From contig JASBNA010000005.1 of the NCBI GenBank assembly GCA_038087015.1, positions 1,302,001-1,366,000 of the forward strand: a stretch of DNA of 64,000 nt. Direction: 5' to 3'. Of the stretch, positions 1 to 11,273 are shown in pieces (the first letter of the stretch is position 1; every line of letters begins with the position of its first letter). The position numbers and the translations under genes were made by a program. Below the pieces are notes generated by a model. The model worked only from the letters and a program-made list of their open reading frames with translations. It had not been told where the DNA came from and ran no database searches. The stretch is from Cerrena zonata (lineage: Eukaryota > Basidiomycota > Agaricomycetes > Polyporales > Cerrenaceae).

Positions 1-1412
1 GTCAAATTGCTGGTCTCGACGTTCTCCGTGTCATCAACGAGCCTACCGCTGCTGCTCTTGCTTACGGTCTTGATCGTTCCGACTCGTCGGTAATTGCTGT
101 CTATGATCTCGGAGGAGGAACTTTCGATATCTCTATCCTTGAGATGCAGAAGGGTGTCTTCGAGGTCAAGTCGACCAATGGTGATACCCATCTTGGTGGT
201 GAAGACTTCGATATTGTTCTCGTTGAGCATCTTCTCAGCGAGTTCAAGAAGGAGTACGGCAAGGACCTTGCAGCTGAGCCAATGGCTATCCAACGTATCC
301 GTGAAGCAGCTGAGAAGGCTAAGATCGAATTGTCGGCCTCGTCCCAGACTGAGATCAACTTGCCCTTCATCTCCGCTGATGCCAATGGCGCCACACACAT
401 CAACACCAAGATTCTCCGTTCGCAGTTCGAGTCTTTGACTGCTCCCCTCATCAACCGAACCATCGACCCTTGCAAGAAGGCGTTAGCTGATGCCGGTGTC
501 AAGGCGAGCGAGGTCAACGAGGTTATTCTCGTTGGCGGTATGACTCGTATGCCCAAGGTTGTCGAGACCGTGAAGTCAGTCTTCGGTCGTGAGCCCTCAA
601 AGGGTGTCAACCCCGATGAGGCTGTTGCTATTGGTGCCTCCATCCAGGGTGGTGTTTTGGCTGGTAACGTCACGGATATTCTCCTCCTCGATGTTACTCC
701 TCTTTCGCTCGGTATCGAGACCCTCGGTGGTATTATGACCAAGCTCATCACCCGTAACACCACCATCCCCACCAAGAAGACTCAGACCTTCTCGACTGCT
801 GCTGATGGTCAAACCGCCATCGAGGTCAAGATTTACCAGGGTGAGCGTGAACTTGTCCGGGACAACAAGTTGCTCGGCAACTTCAACCTCGTCGGTATCC
901 CTCCCGCACCCAAGGGTGTCCCTCAGATCGAGATCACCTTCGACATCGATGCCGACGGTATTGTCCATGTCAACGCCAAGGACAAGGCCACCAACAAGGA
1001 TCAGTCAATGACCATTGCTTCGTCATCGGGCTTGAGCGACAAGGACATCGAGCGCATGGTTTCGGAATCGGAGCAGTACGCTGAGACTGACAAGGCCCGT
1101 CGTCTCGTGATCGAGGAGGCCAACAAGGCCGAGTCCGTCTGCTCTGATACCGAGAAGGCAATGGGCGAGTTCAAGGATCAACTCGATGCTACCGAGAAGG
1201 AGAAGGTCACAAAGCTCATCACCGAGCTCCGCGAGATTGCTACCAAGGGTCAGACTGGTGATGCCTCTATCACTGCTGACACCATCCGTGAGAAGATCAA
1301 CGAGGCTCAACAAGCATCGTTGGGTCTCTTCCAGAAGGTCTACGAGAAGAGGAACGCAGAGAACGCTGCTCAAGAGGAGAAGAAGGAGCCCGAGCCTGAG
1401 AAGAAGGATTAA
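1..1412 (+). CDS. SSC1: Mitochondrial Hsp70 (SSC1/DnaK type), 3' part
   Basis: The open frame runs from base 3 to the TAA at 1410-1412 without introns, and the 5' part lies outside the window. The visible protein starts in the second half of the ATPase domain (motifs [13 protein letters not shown] and [12 protein letters not shown]), passes the VGGMTRMP and [12 protein letters not shown] motifs, and continues through the substrate-binding domain ([14 protein letters not shown]) and the helical lid. The C-terminus is an acidic/lysine tail ([12 protein letters not shown]) and lacks the EEVD of cytosolic Hsp70, and DnaK-like wording throughout points to the mitochondrial matrix form. Known role of the family: ATP-driven protein import motor and folding chaperone in the matrix. 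Codon use is strongly biased toward C-ending and GGT/CGT codons, as expected for a highly expressed gene. Very sure of the family; the mitochondrial location is inferred because the presequence is not in view. Confidence 0.96.
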   Translation, partial: QIAGLDVLRVINEPTAAALAYGLDRSDSSVIAVYDLGGGTFDISILEMQKGVFEVKSTNGDTHLGGEDFDIVLVEHLLSEFKKEYGKDLAAEPMAIQRIREAAEKAKIELSASSQTEINLPFISADANGATHINTKILRSQFESLTAPLINRTIDPCKKALADAGVKASEVNEVILVGGMTRMPKVVETVKSVFGREPSKGVNPDEAVAIGASIQGGVLAGNVTDILLLDVTPLSLGIETLGGIMTKLITRNTTIPTKKTQTFSTAADGQTAIEVKIYQGERELVRDNKLLGNFNLVGIPPAPKGVPQIEITFDIDADGIVHVNAKDKATNKDQSMTIASSSGLSDKDIERMVSESEQYAETDKARRLVIEEANKAESVCSDTEKAMGEFKDQLDATEKEKVTKLITELREIATKGQTGDASITADTIREKINEAQQASLGLFQKVYEKRNAENAAQEEKKEPEPEKKD

Positions 1413-2146
1413 ATTCCTCGTTCCTCTCGTTGACTGTCCTTTTCTCTCTTACTTCGACATCCCTCATCCCGTTTCTGCGCACTCATCGTCCCTTGACCTG
1501 TATCCTCATCCCTATCGTCTCGCTTGCTCTCAATCATGACCTCGCCCCTTACTCATAGACCTGCCCCCTCGAAAAAGTAGTTGTCCCACTATTCTATACG
1601 TACATTACGATCACACATTTTGCTGCTTGCATTTTTACCTACTCATCCTACGTACATGCATTACTTACATACACATTTTGACACACCACCCCTCAGCATT
1701 TCCACCCCTTTTTCGCCTCACCTTATAATGACTTGGATGCTCCGTGATTTTTTTAGTACGCGGAGAGAGATTAGTTTTTTTCGTCGCTTCGTATGTTCTC
1801 CGCTTTTGTTGTCGTTGCTTTCTACGGTTGTAAGCAGTAGTGTAATGGAATGACAAGAGCCTTTGAAGCTGAATATTTTTGGATGTGAATTGGGTGTTAG
1901 TGTTCGCGCCAAGGCCTGAGATGTGGGGTAAATAGAGTGTGATTTAGTATGCGGGATCTTTTTCCCCGGATTCTGGGGGCGTTTCATCAATGCACAAAGC
2001 TACTCACTTCCACACTTCCGGGTATAATGACCCGTAGGCTAGTGTCTCATCTACAAACTAACTAACAACCTCCAAACCAAACCTATCGTTTTGAAGACGA
2101 TAATCTCGTATAAACTTTATCATCCTTGACTCAACCGCCGATCACA
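1413..2146. other. Intergenic: Hsp70 3' flank and promoter of next gene
   Basis: This 734-bp stretch is rich in C/T runs just after the Hsp70 stop, consistent with a 3' UTR, and becomes AT-rich around 1800-1990. No coding exon with a plausible splice pattern was found on either strand. Confidence 0.5.
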
Positions 2147-3760
2147 ATGTCGTCATCAGACCCTAGCCAGAAGATTGGTGGTGAATACGGAGAGGTTCGC
2201 GCAAATATTGATGTGGAGAGGTTGAATAGGTACCTCGACCAACACGTCGAGGCTGTTGCTGCACCTGTAGAGGTGAAACAGTTCAAGGTGTGTCTCGACT
2301 TCTTGCGTGAATAGCGAAGTGTGGTTTTGGAGGCTAAGTGGTTTCTGTTTTTGTAGTTTGGACAGGTACGCTGGACTTCTGAGTTCTGTCAAACGAGTTA
2401 GGCGGATTTAACTTATGGGTTCGATATCTATAGTCGAACCCGACTTATTTCCTTACGGACTCAAAGTAGGTTCTCTCACAACCCCCTGCACCACGACATT
2501 CAGCTCTCTGACTCCGTACCACTTCTACCTCTTCACCCCTCCTAGATCCAAGAAATGGGTGCTCCGCAAGAAACCAGCAGGCCAACTGATCTCAAACACC
2601 GCACACCAAATCGAACGAGAATACACCATCCTCCACGCTCTGCATAAACACAACACCTAACCCTTCCACGCTCCCACACCAAGTGATTCCTATCCCTCAA
2701 CCTGTTATTTTATGTGAGGACAAGGAGGTTATTGGGACTCCATTTTATGTGATGGAGTTTCTGGATGGGAGGATTTTCACCGATGCGAGGATGCCTGAGG
2801 TGGATCGGGAGACGAGGAGAGAGTGGTGAGTTATTCCAATCATCTTGGGTAGTGCATGTTTAATGTTGAACGTTTCTGAAAGCTGGCTCTCAGCTATAAG
2901 AGCTCTTGCAGCTCTATCATCTCTTTCCCCCTCCGCTCTAGGTCTCTCGTCCTTCGGACCATCGACACCCTATTTCCCTCGTCAAATTAAATCCCTCTCC
3001 GGTGTCTCCCTAGCACAATCTCAAGCTACCGATATAGAAACCTGGAAAAGCTGTCGGAAAGATTCCACACTTTGACGAATTAATTCAGTGGTATAAGGAC
3101 CACTTACCGGATGAGAGTAAGACGGGGTTGAGGATCGTACATGGGGATTATAAATTGGATAACATGATTTTCCATCCGACGGAGAATAGGGTGATTGGGA
3201 TTTTGGATTGGGAGTTGTGTACGCTTGGCAGTCCGGTTGGTTTCTCTCTGAATTTGCTTTCTTTGTTTTACATACTTACTGACGTGAACATTGGGTGCTG
3301 TATAGCTAGCAGACTTTGGCTAATTTAACTCAACCGTGGTCCTCTGACTCTCATCGACTATGCCCTTCCTCCCGGCTTCCTGCAAGACTTCCCGCTCTTG
3401 GTCGCTTTTAAGAATGATGACAATGCACCTATTAGTCGGGAGAACTTGAGAAGGAGTATTGTCGACTAACAGACCAACCATATCCTATCAAGGAAATGGT
3501 ATTTGCAAGAAGTTGGATGTTATTCCGCGTATGTACCTTTCCTTTCGTTGGTTACCTGGATAAACTCCGAACTGACTGAAATCTATCCGCAGTTGTCAAT
3601 CATCTCGCAAGGTATCGCAGCGCGTTACGCTCGACGACAGGCAAGTTCAGAAAAGGCATTCATGCATCCACATTTATTCCCTGTAGTCGGAATGCTAGCA
3701 TTAAATGCGTTGGAAGAAAATGGGGAGTCGGTGAGAGCAGTCAGGAAGTCCATGCTGTGA
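2147..3760 (+). pseudogene. APH-family kinase-like pseudogene (ACAD10 N-terminal type)
   Basis: Conceptual reading gives an aminoglycoside-phosphotransferase-fold protein close to the kinase-like part of ACAD10-type fungal proteins: KQFKFGQSNPTYFLTDSK, then KKWVLRKKPAGQLI, GTPFYVMEFLDGR, PSTPYFPRQIKSL, the catalytic-loop motif [20 protein letters not shown], and a C-terminus starting SIISQGIAARYARRQ. Exons: 2147-2287, a 9-nt micro-exon at 2357-2365 (Phe-Gly-Gln), 2434-2465, 2546 onward, with later introns after about 2827, 3236 and 3529. The frame breaks at four places: near 2657 (HKHNT to PNPST), near 3043 (extra base before [10 protein letters not shown]), near 3312 (extra base in [11 protein letters not shown]) and near 3452 (missing base before EYCRLTDQPYP). 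Each break leads to a stop within a few codons. Splice sites around the breaks look intact, so the decay is recent, or these are assembly errors. Neighbours are unrelated. Confidence 0.8.
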
Positions 3761-4004
3761 TTTACCGTATTTTATTTCTGAATGTAGGTAGTAATGGCAA
3801 ATCACCATAAATACTCGTGATCACTATTTTCTAGTCATTGATGTCTGTCAACGGTTTCACTCTTTCACTCTGCTTTCCAAAATATACTCGATGGCACTGC
3901 CATAACTACTCTGTCCGTTCCCATCACACCTGATATTCAGAACACAAACCATCTGGCTCCTACCTCCTGCTATGTACACAAAAAGACTGTTAAACGATAG
4001 CACA

Positions 4005-5924
4005 TCAAGCTCTAGGCTTCACCCGAACAATCAACGGAGCCCTCGTCGTCACTAGGAAATCAAACCTCTTCCCTTCCCACGCATCTGCTCCTTCGCCTTT
4101 GAACTGGGGCGCGAAGGCGAAGTCGAAATTTTGCAACAAAAGAGATGCAAACATGAGCATTTCTTGCTTTGCCATCTGACGTCCGACACAATTGGCGGGG
4201 CCATATGAAAATGGAATAAAGGCTGATTGTGCAGGTGATTCCTCGGGATTCGACGTGAGCCAGCGATCAGGAATAAATGTGTCTGGTGAGGGCGAGAAAT
4301 AGCGGGGATCGCGGTGCAAGGAGAATGGCGGAAGGTATACTTGGGTTCCTGAAGGAATGTATCTATAGTTGATATCAGAGTATGTTCAAAGTTGCTCTAT
4401 AGATTTGACTGATTAAGGCATACTTTCCAGCGATTGACTTGCCCCCAGCATCTTCAGGAACATGACGCGGGCCATTCGTAGGTAGAGGAGGATGGAGTCT
4501 CAGAGTCTCATTTCTGAAGAGGCCGTCAGTTCTTTTGTGATAGCGTTCAATCGTGCATTACCTACATACACGCGGACAGGAACACCAGTTGTCCATGTCT
4601 AGCCGTGGATAACGGGTTCGCACCATCGACGTACACAGAGTCAATCTCTTTCTGGACGCGATCATATATCGCCAGATCGCGAAGCAGGAACCAGAAGAGA
4701 CTGGAAAGAGCAGATGCAGTGGTATCTGCACCCGCAACAACAGCAAATGTACCGTCTGCACCAACTTCACCAACCGATGGTTTAGTTTTCTCGAGTCCTG
4801 CTTCATCAGACTGAAAGGACGTTATATTGATGTAGCAGATATAGCTCAAAGAACATACCAGATAATACCAGAGATCTTTTACCTTGGCCTCAGACTTGAG
4901 TCTCTGCATTGCGCATCCCATACCGAAGTTTCGCATCTTCATGAAATACTTAGAGAACATGGGAAGAGCCAAAAAGACAGTCCGTGCCCATGGAACATGG
5001 GAAGCGATAGCGCCTTGCCTACAAACAAGATAGAGACCGATGAGTGAAGACAGCAGAGCTTCGTGCAATGACTCACATAGCAAACTTTCCCAGTGTATCC
5101 CAGATACCGTTCTGATCACCAGCTGCGAGCATGTTAAAGCTCTTTCCGAATCTAGACGACATGTTATTGGAGCTCAGGGTAAGGATGAAACGGAAACAAA
5201 CATCATATCGCCCGTAACATCGAATCTATTTTAATTCGTAACAAGAAGTATGGTCAGGTCAAGTATCCCGCACGTGAAGTAATTGATCAAGGTTACAAGA
5301 TCAATGTCTTGTCCGTTGCTCTCCCTCAATTTCTCTACGACCGTAGATGCATGTTTGGCAATATGTTCTTCGTACGAGAGCAAAGATTCTGGGGTAAAAC
5401 CTCGATTCCACAACTTTCGTCGAGCTGCGTGAGCTTGGCCATACATTCCAATGATATTATGAGGGGCGTTTGGGATCTGACGAGCCCTGTAATCTGATCC
5501 AAAAATTTGAGTTAATGTTTTATCATAAACATTGATTGTCGGACTGACATCGGCCCTTAGGTAGACCATTTCCACCTAGCACTGAAGCGATGGCGGTAAC
5601 ATCTACAACGGAGATATCATTTGGTCCTGTACAGTCAATTAGCATAATAGGCCAGCTCTGCTCTCTCAATTCGAAAGTCTCACCAATGCGAACAATAGGC
5701 CCATATTTAGCGTGCAGTGCATGGTTGACCAGATGTTGGCGACCAGTATACACTGTCCACATAGGTGCCAACTGTGTGACTTTATTGAGTAAAGGACCCG
5801 GATACTCCGCCAGAGGATGAAGAGGGGATAAACGATACAAGATCACCCAGAGGCAGAGCATTACCAGGTATGCTGTCACAGCAATGGTCATTGTCCATGG
5901 AGTCAATGAGGTAGCGAAGTACAA
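4005..5924 (-). CDS. Cytochrome P450 monooxygenase (microsomal type)
   Basis: The start at 5924 gives an N-terminal membrane anchor (TMTIAVTAYLVMLCLWVILY) followed by the hinge AEYPGPLLN. Later exons carry the I-helix motif AGADTTASAL (about 4720-4750), the K-helix ETLRLHPPLP (about 4490-4510), HRDPRYFSPSPDTFIPDRW, and the heme-binding loop FSYGPANCVGR (about 4180-4205), with the stop at 4005. All catalytic landmarks are present. At least six exons are needed. The joins from GLPKG (about 5560) to RQIPNAPHNIIG (about 5480) are not clear: the donor and acceptor I can find do not keep frame perfectly, so this exon pair needs a transcript. Known role of the family: NADPH-P450 reductase-dependent oxidation of small hydrophobic molecules at the ER. 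It is not of the same subfamily as the three P450s with FHGGGRSC-type heme loops elsewhere in the window. Substrate unknown. Confidence 0.87.
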
Positions 5925-6383
5925 GGACCCTAAAGCTCCCGGAGCGATGGTTAAAAATGCATGGGTGATACTTTCTGGCTCACGACGACGGAGTACTTGA
6001 TGTGTGCACTACGAAATGTCATGTATCAGGTACCGAACGGACTTTCGGAGGGACGCACGGACGTACCAAACCCAAAAGAGCTATTTTGAAGAACATGGCT
6101 GGGGAGTTGAAGAGAGCGGAATACCAGTCGACATAAGGTAGCTATATGAGCATGTTGCAAGGCGAATACGTTACTTCCCCACGAGTACACCAAAAACATG
6201 ATGGATTGCCGTACAATATTCTAAGCCCTGTAAGTAAGCAGAAGATGATCTCAAACTGACTCTCAAGCTCAGGGACTTCATCGAAGATACTCGGCCGCGA
6301 CTTCCATGTTTCAGTACTATCATCATCAGCCGTTATCATTATTGTTTTGTACCTGTAAAACTGAAACGGTACTCTTCACTTCC
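5925..6383. other. Intergenic, 459 bp
   Basis: This gap lies between the start of the P450 and the stop of the membrane-protein gene, which are both on the - strand. I see no supported exon. It should hold the P450 promoter, but no clear TATA box is evident. Confidence 0.4.
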
Positions 6384-7641
6384 CTACGTCGCGTTGAATA
6401 CAATCATCCCCGACACAAGACAAACCCCCAAACATGCACTCCCAAAAATCGCCACATCCCTTGGTAAAGAAGTCCACAAGAACGCCAAAATACCCAAACA
6501 CGCAAGGATAAACCCACAAGTCGACATCGCTGCAGAAAGATTATGACACCTCATCAACAGCTTGATAGGAGGGTTCAAATTCGTCCCATCATTTGTCGTA
6601 TTTCCACCACTATTACCATCTCCGTCCGTTCCACCCTTTTCGGGATTTAGGTTATTTGCGCTCCGGCGGCGGTTTTTGGGAAAGAGAAATGCAAAAGGAT
6701 GGATACGGTCGATGAAAACTCGACCTTGAAAGTCGTTGAATATCTCGTTCCAATAGAGAGGCAAGAAATCGAGAGAGTGAGAAGCTGCTTGGGCAAGATG
6801 TTGAAGAGAGTTGCTCGTATGGGCTCGTGCTAGATGAGCAGGGACGGGATTACTACGCGTACGATGTAATCTGTCTTTGTCGTGCAATGATTTGATGGAT
6901 TGAACGGTCGGGTACGTTGGTACATTTGGTGAAAGGGGCGAACTCAAGCTCGGCGAATGCGGTTGTGGAGAATTCGGAGGCGATGTTGCAGTTGCCGTTG
7001 CCGCTGTTGAGGTTGAGGGTTCAACTGGGTGAGTTGTAGTTGATCCACCGGACCCTTCGACTTCATGCTCATGAAGATCAGCGTCGAGGAGTTTATATCG
7101 AATCAAGATGAACGAGCCCGTAAACGATGTGATAGCTACAATAACAGTTTACGTTAACGTTTTAGCTGATGTTCCTGGAGACGAAAATATTTCAAATTTA
7201 TCCCTTACCTGCACAGACATGGAAGATGAGTGCGCCTGACAGGGCAGCTACCATGAGCTTGGTGGACGCGTTCCATTCACGTACGTCCCTTACGCCTAAT
7301 TGGGCGATGTTGGCACTGAAGCCTAGGAGCAGTCCGTCTATAGACGAGAAGAAGGTAGTCTAACAAAACATTAATATTAACACTGACAGGTCGAGTACAT
7401 GAATATACTCATACTTACAATAACACTGATGAGCTGTAAACGATCAAGCCAAACTTGGACTACTTCCAAGACAGCTTTTCTCGTTGCATCATCTTCAGCG
7501 AGACTTGACACAGGTGCGCCATTGGCCGAAACTGTCACTTCATGTCGACGACGGCGTCCCGTACCCAATCGAGCTGAACCTGATATTCTTTAATTATCGT
7601 GTTCGTGTTACCGATATCAAGATCAGAATGAACTTACTCAT
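6384..7641 (-). CDS. Uncharacterised multi-pass membrane protein
   Basis: Three exons can be joined. The first is only ATGA (ATG at 7639-7641) before a GTAAGT donor, and joining gives MSSARLGTGRRRRHEV, an Arg-rich cytoplasmic start. The second region has two hydrophobic segments (about LQLISVITTFFSSIDGLLLGF and KLMVAALSGALIFHVC, 7230-7430). The third continues ITSFTGSFILIRYKLL, then a long Ser/Thr/Pro-rich loop (STSTAATATATSPPNSP, about 6900-7030), and ends with two more hydrophobic segments (MSTCGFILACLGILAFLW and a final one near 6390-6450). About four membrane spans are therefore predicted. I do not recognise a named family. The tiny first exon explains why a plain ORF search finds no ATG. 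Reading frame and splice sites agree, so I am fairly sure it is a gene; function unknown. Confidence 0.7.
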
Positions 7642-9271
7642 CTAAATTAACCCGCTAGGCGGGGAAGGGTGAGGTTAAAGGTCAAGGTAGAGAGGAAACA
7701 TTATTTCGAAATGAACAGCGATTTTATGGGTATAACGGAGCTTCTGAGAAGCGCAGGGCTTCGCTCGTGGATATACTTCATGATGGATAGCTAGAATGCT
7801 AACAGGGCCACGTTCCACTGCGTGTTGGTGTCTATTGGCTCCAGAACTTCCTATACGACTCTCAGATCTGTCAGGTATTGATGCAAGCAATACCATTAAG
7901 GATTAAAGTCTTGAGATGCCCTGCAATTGGCCGGTGTAACTGGGCAGGATACGGAAAGTGTGCGAATTCGGATGTGGTCGATGAACAACTATGGAAAGCG
8001 GTTTGCAATGCGGTGACGGATGGGCGCTCCGACTGCCAGGTCGGTCACAGTTCAAATTGAAAAATGAAACATTGAAAGTATCCTAAGCTCCATTCACATG
8101 TTTGTGTACTAGTGCTGGAACTTCGTCCAATTTTGTGTTCTATATCTGCTCTTACTCTCTCGAACAAGAATGTCAAACATTCACCACTGGATACGACTCT
8201 GACAACCCGGGCATGGCGATCCCAGAAGGCCCTTTCTGTGTCAAACCACTGTTTCCTCTAGAAACTTCTGAACTTTACTAGGACGAATGAGCTGCCTTGC
8301 AAATATGAATTTATGTGGTGCCAAGACGGAGAGCTTTTGGCTTTGAAAGGGTTGTAGGTCAGTCTTCACTAGTCTTGTGACACTCAATGACATTCTGCAT
8401 ATGACGAAACGTATTTTTTACATTCTTTGACAAGAGGTTGTGAAGCTAGCATTTCGTGACGCTCTTGAATGACCACGAGTATTCGAAATATTCGAAATCT
8501 TCTCTCTGACTCTAAACCTTGCTATTTTGGACTCTGAGTCGTTGCTAACTTATGCTGTGTTGTAGGCTTCCACTTGGCATCCTCATGCACGGGACCGCAA
8601 GTTTGTAGAAGATCCCTTCCGTGCCTTCTTTTCCTCGCTGTGGCCTAACGACGCGACTCCAAACACCCTTCTTCAAACATCACCACCAAGATCGTCGACG
8701 GATCATCTATCTCGGTGCACATCTATCGCTGCCGAACCACCTGAGACTTCCAAATATTGAATACCGCTCCGCTCAGTTCATCTAGCTCTCTCGGAGGACC
8801 GGAAACCTTATCTATCACTACCCGGAAATCAAAGGAGTGTATACTATAGTGTCTGATAACTTGCTGCAACCTCGTGTATCATATACTTTCACGTTCCTTG
8901 CCATCCGATAACCACCTTGTGATCTGCGGGTTCTCTCAGGCCTTTCACTCTGTCATTGTAGACCCTCCCAGCTAATACAATAATACAGTCACAATGAGAC
9001 CCATTAGGCCCAGTGCGGCACCATTTGGGCAAGGCCGTTAGTGTGCTTCTTAAGCAATGAGGCTTCCAACGCTTATAAGCGTGCCTATGGAGTCATGACT
9101 GCGGACGGACTACTTATTATCCTCGTCCGGGCTTTGGTGTTCTCTACTACCTCTTCTACCTCCGTCTTCACTCATACTTGACTACCGCATCCAACACTAT
9201 CTTCTAACACAGGCAATTTCAGACAGAAACTCAACGTATCAACAAATAACGAGATTTCTCAGGCGATCAGC
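7642..9271. other. Intergenic, about 1.6 kb, nothing recognised
   Basis: Short open frames occur on both strands (for example 7675-7896 on the - strand), but none has a recognisable motif, a consistent splice structure or strong codon bias. The end of this stretch must contain the 5' region of the gene starting at 9272. Confidence 0.4.
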
Positions 9272-10019
9272 ATGAACTCTGTGAATATGGATGACCAAAT
9301 GGCCTACCTGGTCGAAATGATGTCGCTGAGCAACATAACCCCAAAACGCGATCTCGTGAGTACTCCTTTTTTCCAATCTCAATTTATCTTAGAACTGGGA
9401 TTGACATCGATGATGGGTCGTCATCGTGGAGAAAGGCAAACGAAAGGCTCTCCAGCAGACACGACGCCGTCATGTCCGACAGCTCAGACTCCGAGGACTC
9501 GACATACGCTGTAAGTCGCACCAGTATTTGTCTCTCCAAATTGGATATTGACTGATTGACCGAATACCCTTATATCGAATATCGAAACAGCCAAGCCAAC
9601 CGGTATCCTTAAATCCCGCAAACTCACCAGAGCCCACAGTCTCAACTTCTACATACCCACCCTCACCCTACCCAGTCGTCCCTTCCACCAACTCCCAACC
9701 CACACACCCTACGCCTCCTCTTCCTACACCCCCAGCATCCCGCGACCCCTCCGGCTGCGGCTACCTCCAACATATCCACACTCAACTTCAATCCGGTCAA
9801 TACAACACCACCGGCGGGGACTACCTCGAGACGATATTCACGCACAGGGAAGCCTTGTTCGCGTATCCTCATGCCCATAGGACGTGTTCTCTTGGTTTTG
9901 TTGATCTAGCTGGGCTATTGGAGGCGAGAGAGTGGAGGGCGGATCGTGAGGGAGATTCTGAGGCTGTTGCGGCTTTTAGGCATGAAGCTGTAATGGTTGG
10001 TAGTTGGACGGGGTTTTAA
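9272..10019 (+). CDS. Hypothetical Pro/Ser-rich protein
   Basis: The last exon (about 9592-10019, stop TAA) is well supported: an in-frame acceptor, a Pro/Thr/Ser-rich stretch (PPLPTPPASRDPSG), then a more ordered segment with CGYLQHIHTQLQSGQY, DYLETIFTHREALFAYPHAH and LGFVDLAGLLEAREWRAD, ending in MVGSWTGF. The preceding exon ends at 9510 with an acidic MSDSSDSEDSTYA. Upstream, an exon from ATG 9272 (MNSVNMDDQMAYLVEMMS) to the donor at 9356 can be joined in frame to an acceptor ending at 9435. An alternative is a start at ATG 9472. I do not recognise the family, and similarity to anything known cannot be judged by eye. Confident of the last two exons, less so of the first. Confidence 0.55.
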
Positions 10020-10431
10020 TGTATGGCTTTGCATCTAGTTGTATTCTTTTCCTGACAGTGTTGTATTGATTACATTTTTCGTGTATTATGGAAGTATTGT
10101 TGGGCAACTTATACCAAGGTTGGTTCAGACCTCCTTCGAAAACACTACACATATCACGTCTTAGGCAGGTAAGAAATAAAGGGAAGAGATACATCCATTT
10201 TTGAATTTGAATTTGAATATCATAGAGGTGATTTTGACGCCTAGATCATACATGCGTCGCATTTTTAAGTTGAAGTGTAGTACGCTCAACTATATATTAC
10301 TTCCGATGTCAGAATATATGTACCTAGGTCAAAGAATCGTACTACGAGCTCGTCCGGACAGGGTAGATATCGTTTTACAAACTGTCAGTGTCTGAACTGA
10401 CACAAGGACTCTGACCATTCAGGAAGTCGAT
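10020..10431. other. Intergenic, 412 bp, AT-rich
   Basis: AT-rich sequence between the hypothetical gene and the decayed kinase. A short repeat of TTTGAA units lies at 10200-10218. No exon seen. Confidence 0.4.
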
Positions 10432-11273
10432 CGCTACCTACTAGTAGCACGACTCCGATTTATGATATGGACGAGCTGTATCAACTATTAACAGTCGTAC
10501 CGAATCCGTGCTCACGTATTGTCTCCCCAGAGGCTGGTGTTACCGTCAAAATCGTATATGGTATGACATGTCGCCGAGTCTGAAGAGATAGCTTGCACCC
10601 ACTTCGCTCGCAAACATGGACTTCCCGCACCCCGTATCTTCAGCCATTAACCTACCTCTCGTACTCCCCCTTACACGTGCTAAATCCCTAAACCCAGCTA
10701 CATTGCTATGGAACGCATCCCCGGCGTGTCGTTGAGCAGCGTCATTAATGATCTAACTCACGAGGACCTAGAACGCATCGCCTGTCAACTCAAGGACATC
10801 GTTTTCGTATTGCGTAGCATCTGACCCCCTAAACCAATGTGAAGTTCCGTCACCGGAGGACCCTATCGGAACAACCCTATGTTCTCTGTTCGACCACCGA
10901 AGCACGCTTTCGCCTCGTGCAGCGAATCTGTTGACTACTACAAGGATGTGCTGAGAATATTCAGTACCGAGGTCTATACCGAACAGCTACTCGCTCCTCT
11001 CTCACTGAGCTCACTGGTGGTGTTTACTTTACTCATGGCGATCTTGTTCCGGTCAACATAATGGTCGGAGGCTCTACCATCACTGAGATCATCGACTGGG
11101 GATGCGCAGGTCACTATCCCGAGTTCTTTGAACGTGCATGGATGTGCGATCCCAATAAAGCGACTGCGAATTGGAGCCACATCACGAAGCTGGTCTTTCC
11201 CGAGGCGCAAAGTATGCAGGAGATTGATAGTATGAGTAAGGTGTTATCCAGTATTACTTACAATCTCGGATGA
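10432..11273 (+). pseudogene. APH-family (aminoglycoside phosphotransferase-like) pseudogene
   Basis: Pieces of a fungal APH-fold kinase lie in order: IYDMDELYQLLTVVPNPCSR with SPEAGVTVKIVYGM (10447-10565), HFARKHGLPAPRI (about 10598-10645), YIAMERIPGVSLSSVINDL followed by ACQLKDIVFVLRS (10698-10820), VTGGPYRNNPMFS (10850-10890), SVDYYKDVLRIF (10925-10965), the catalytic-loop motif FTHGDLVPVNIMV (11023-11065) and IIDWGCAGHYPEFFERA (11087-11140), ending WSHITKLVFPE. The frame is broken by a shift near 10570, stops near 10822 and 10840, and a 5-bp tandem duplication of TTTAC at about 11025-11034 just before HGDLVP. These make a full-length product impossible. It is a second, different APH-like pseudogene from the one at 2147-3760. 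The C-terminal part (11061-11273) is still open. Confidence 0.78.

Noticed and set aside
101..775. Long open frame on the - strand opposite Hsp70
   Set aside because: Shadow of the strongly biased Hsp70 codons on the + strand; no motif of its own.
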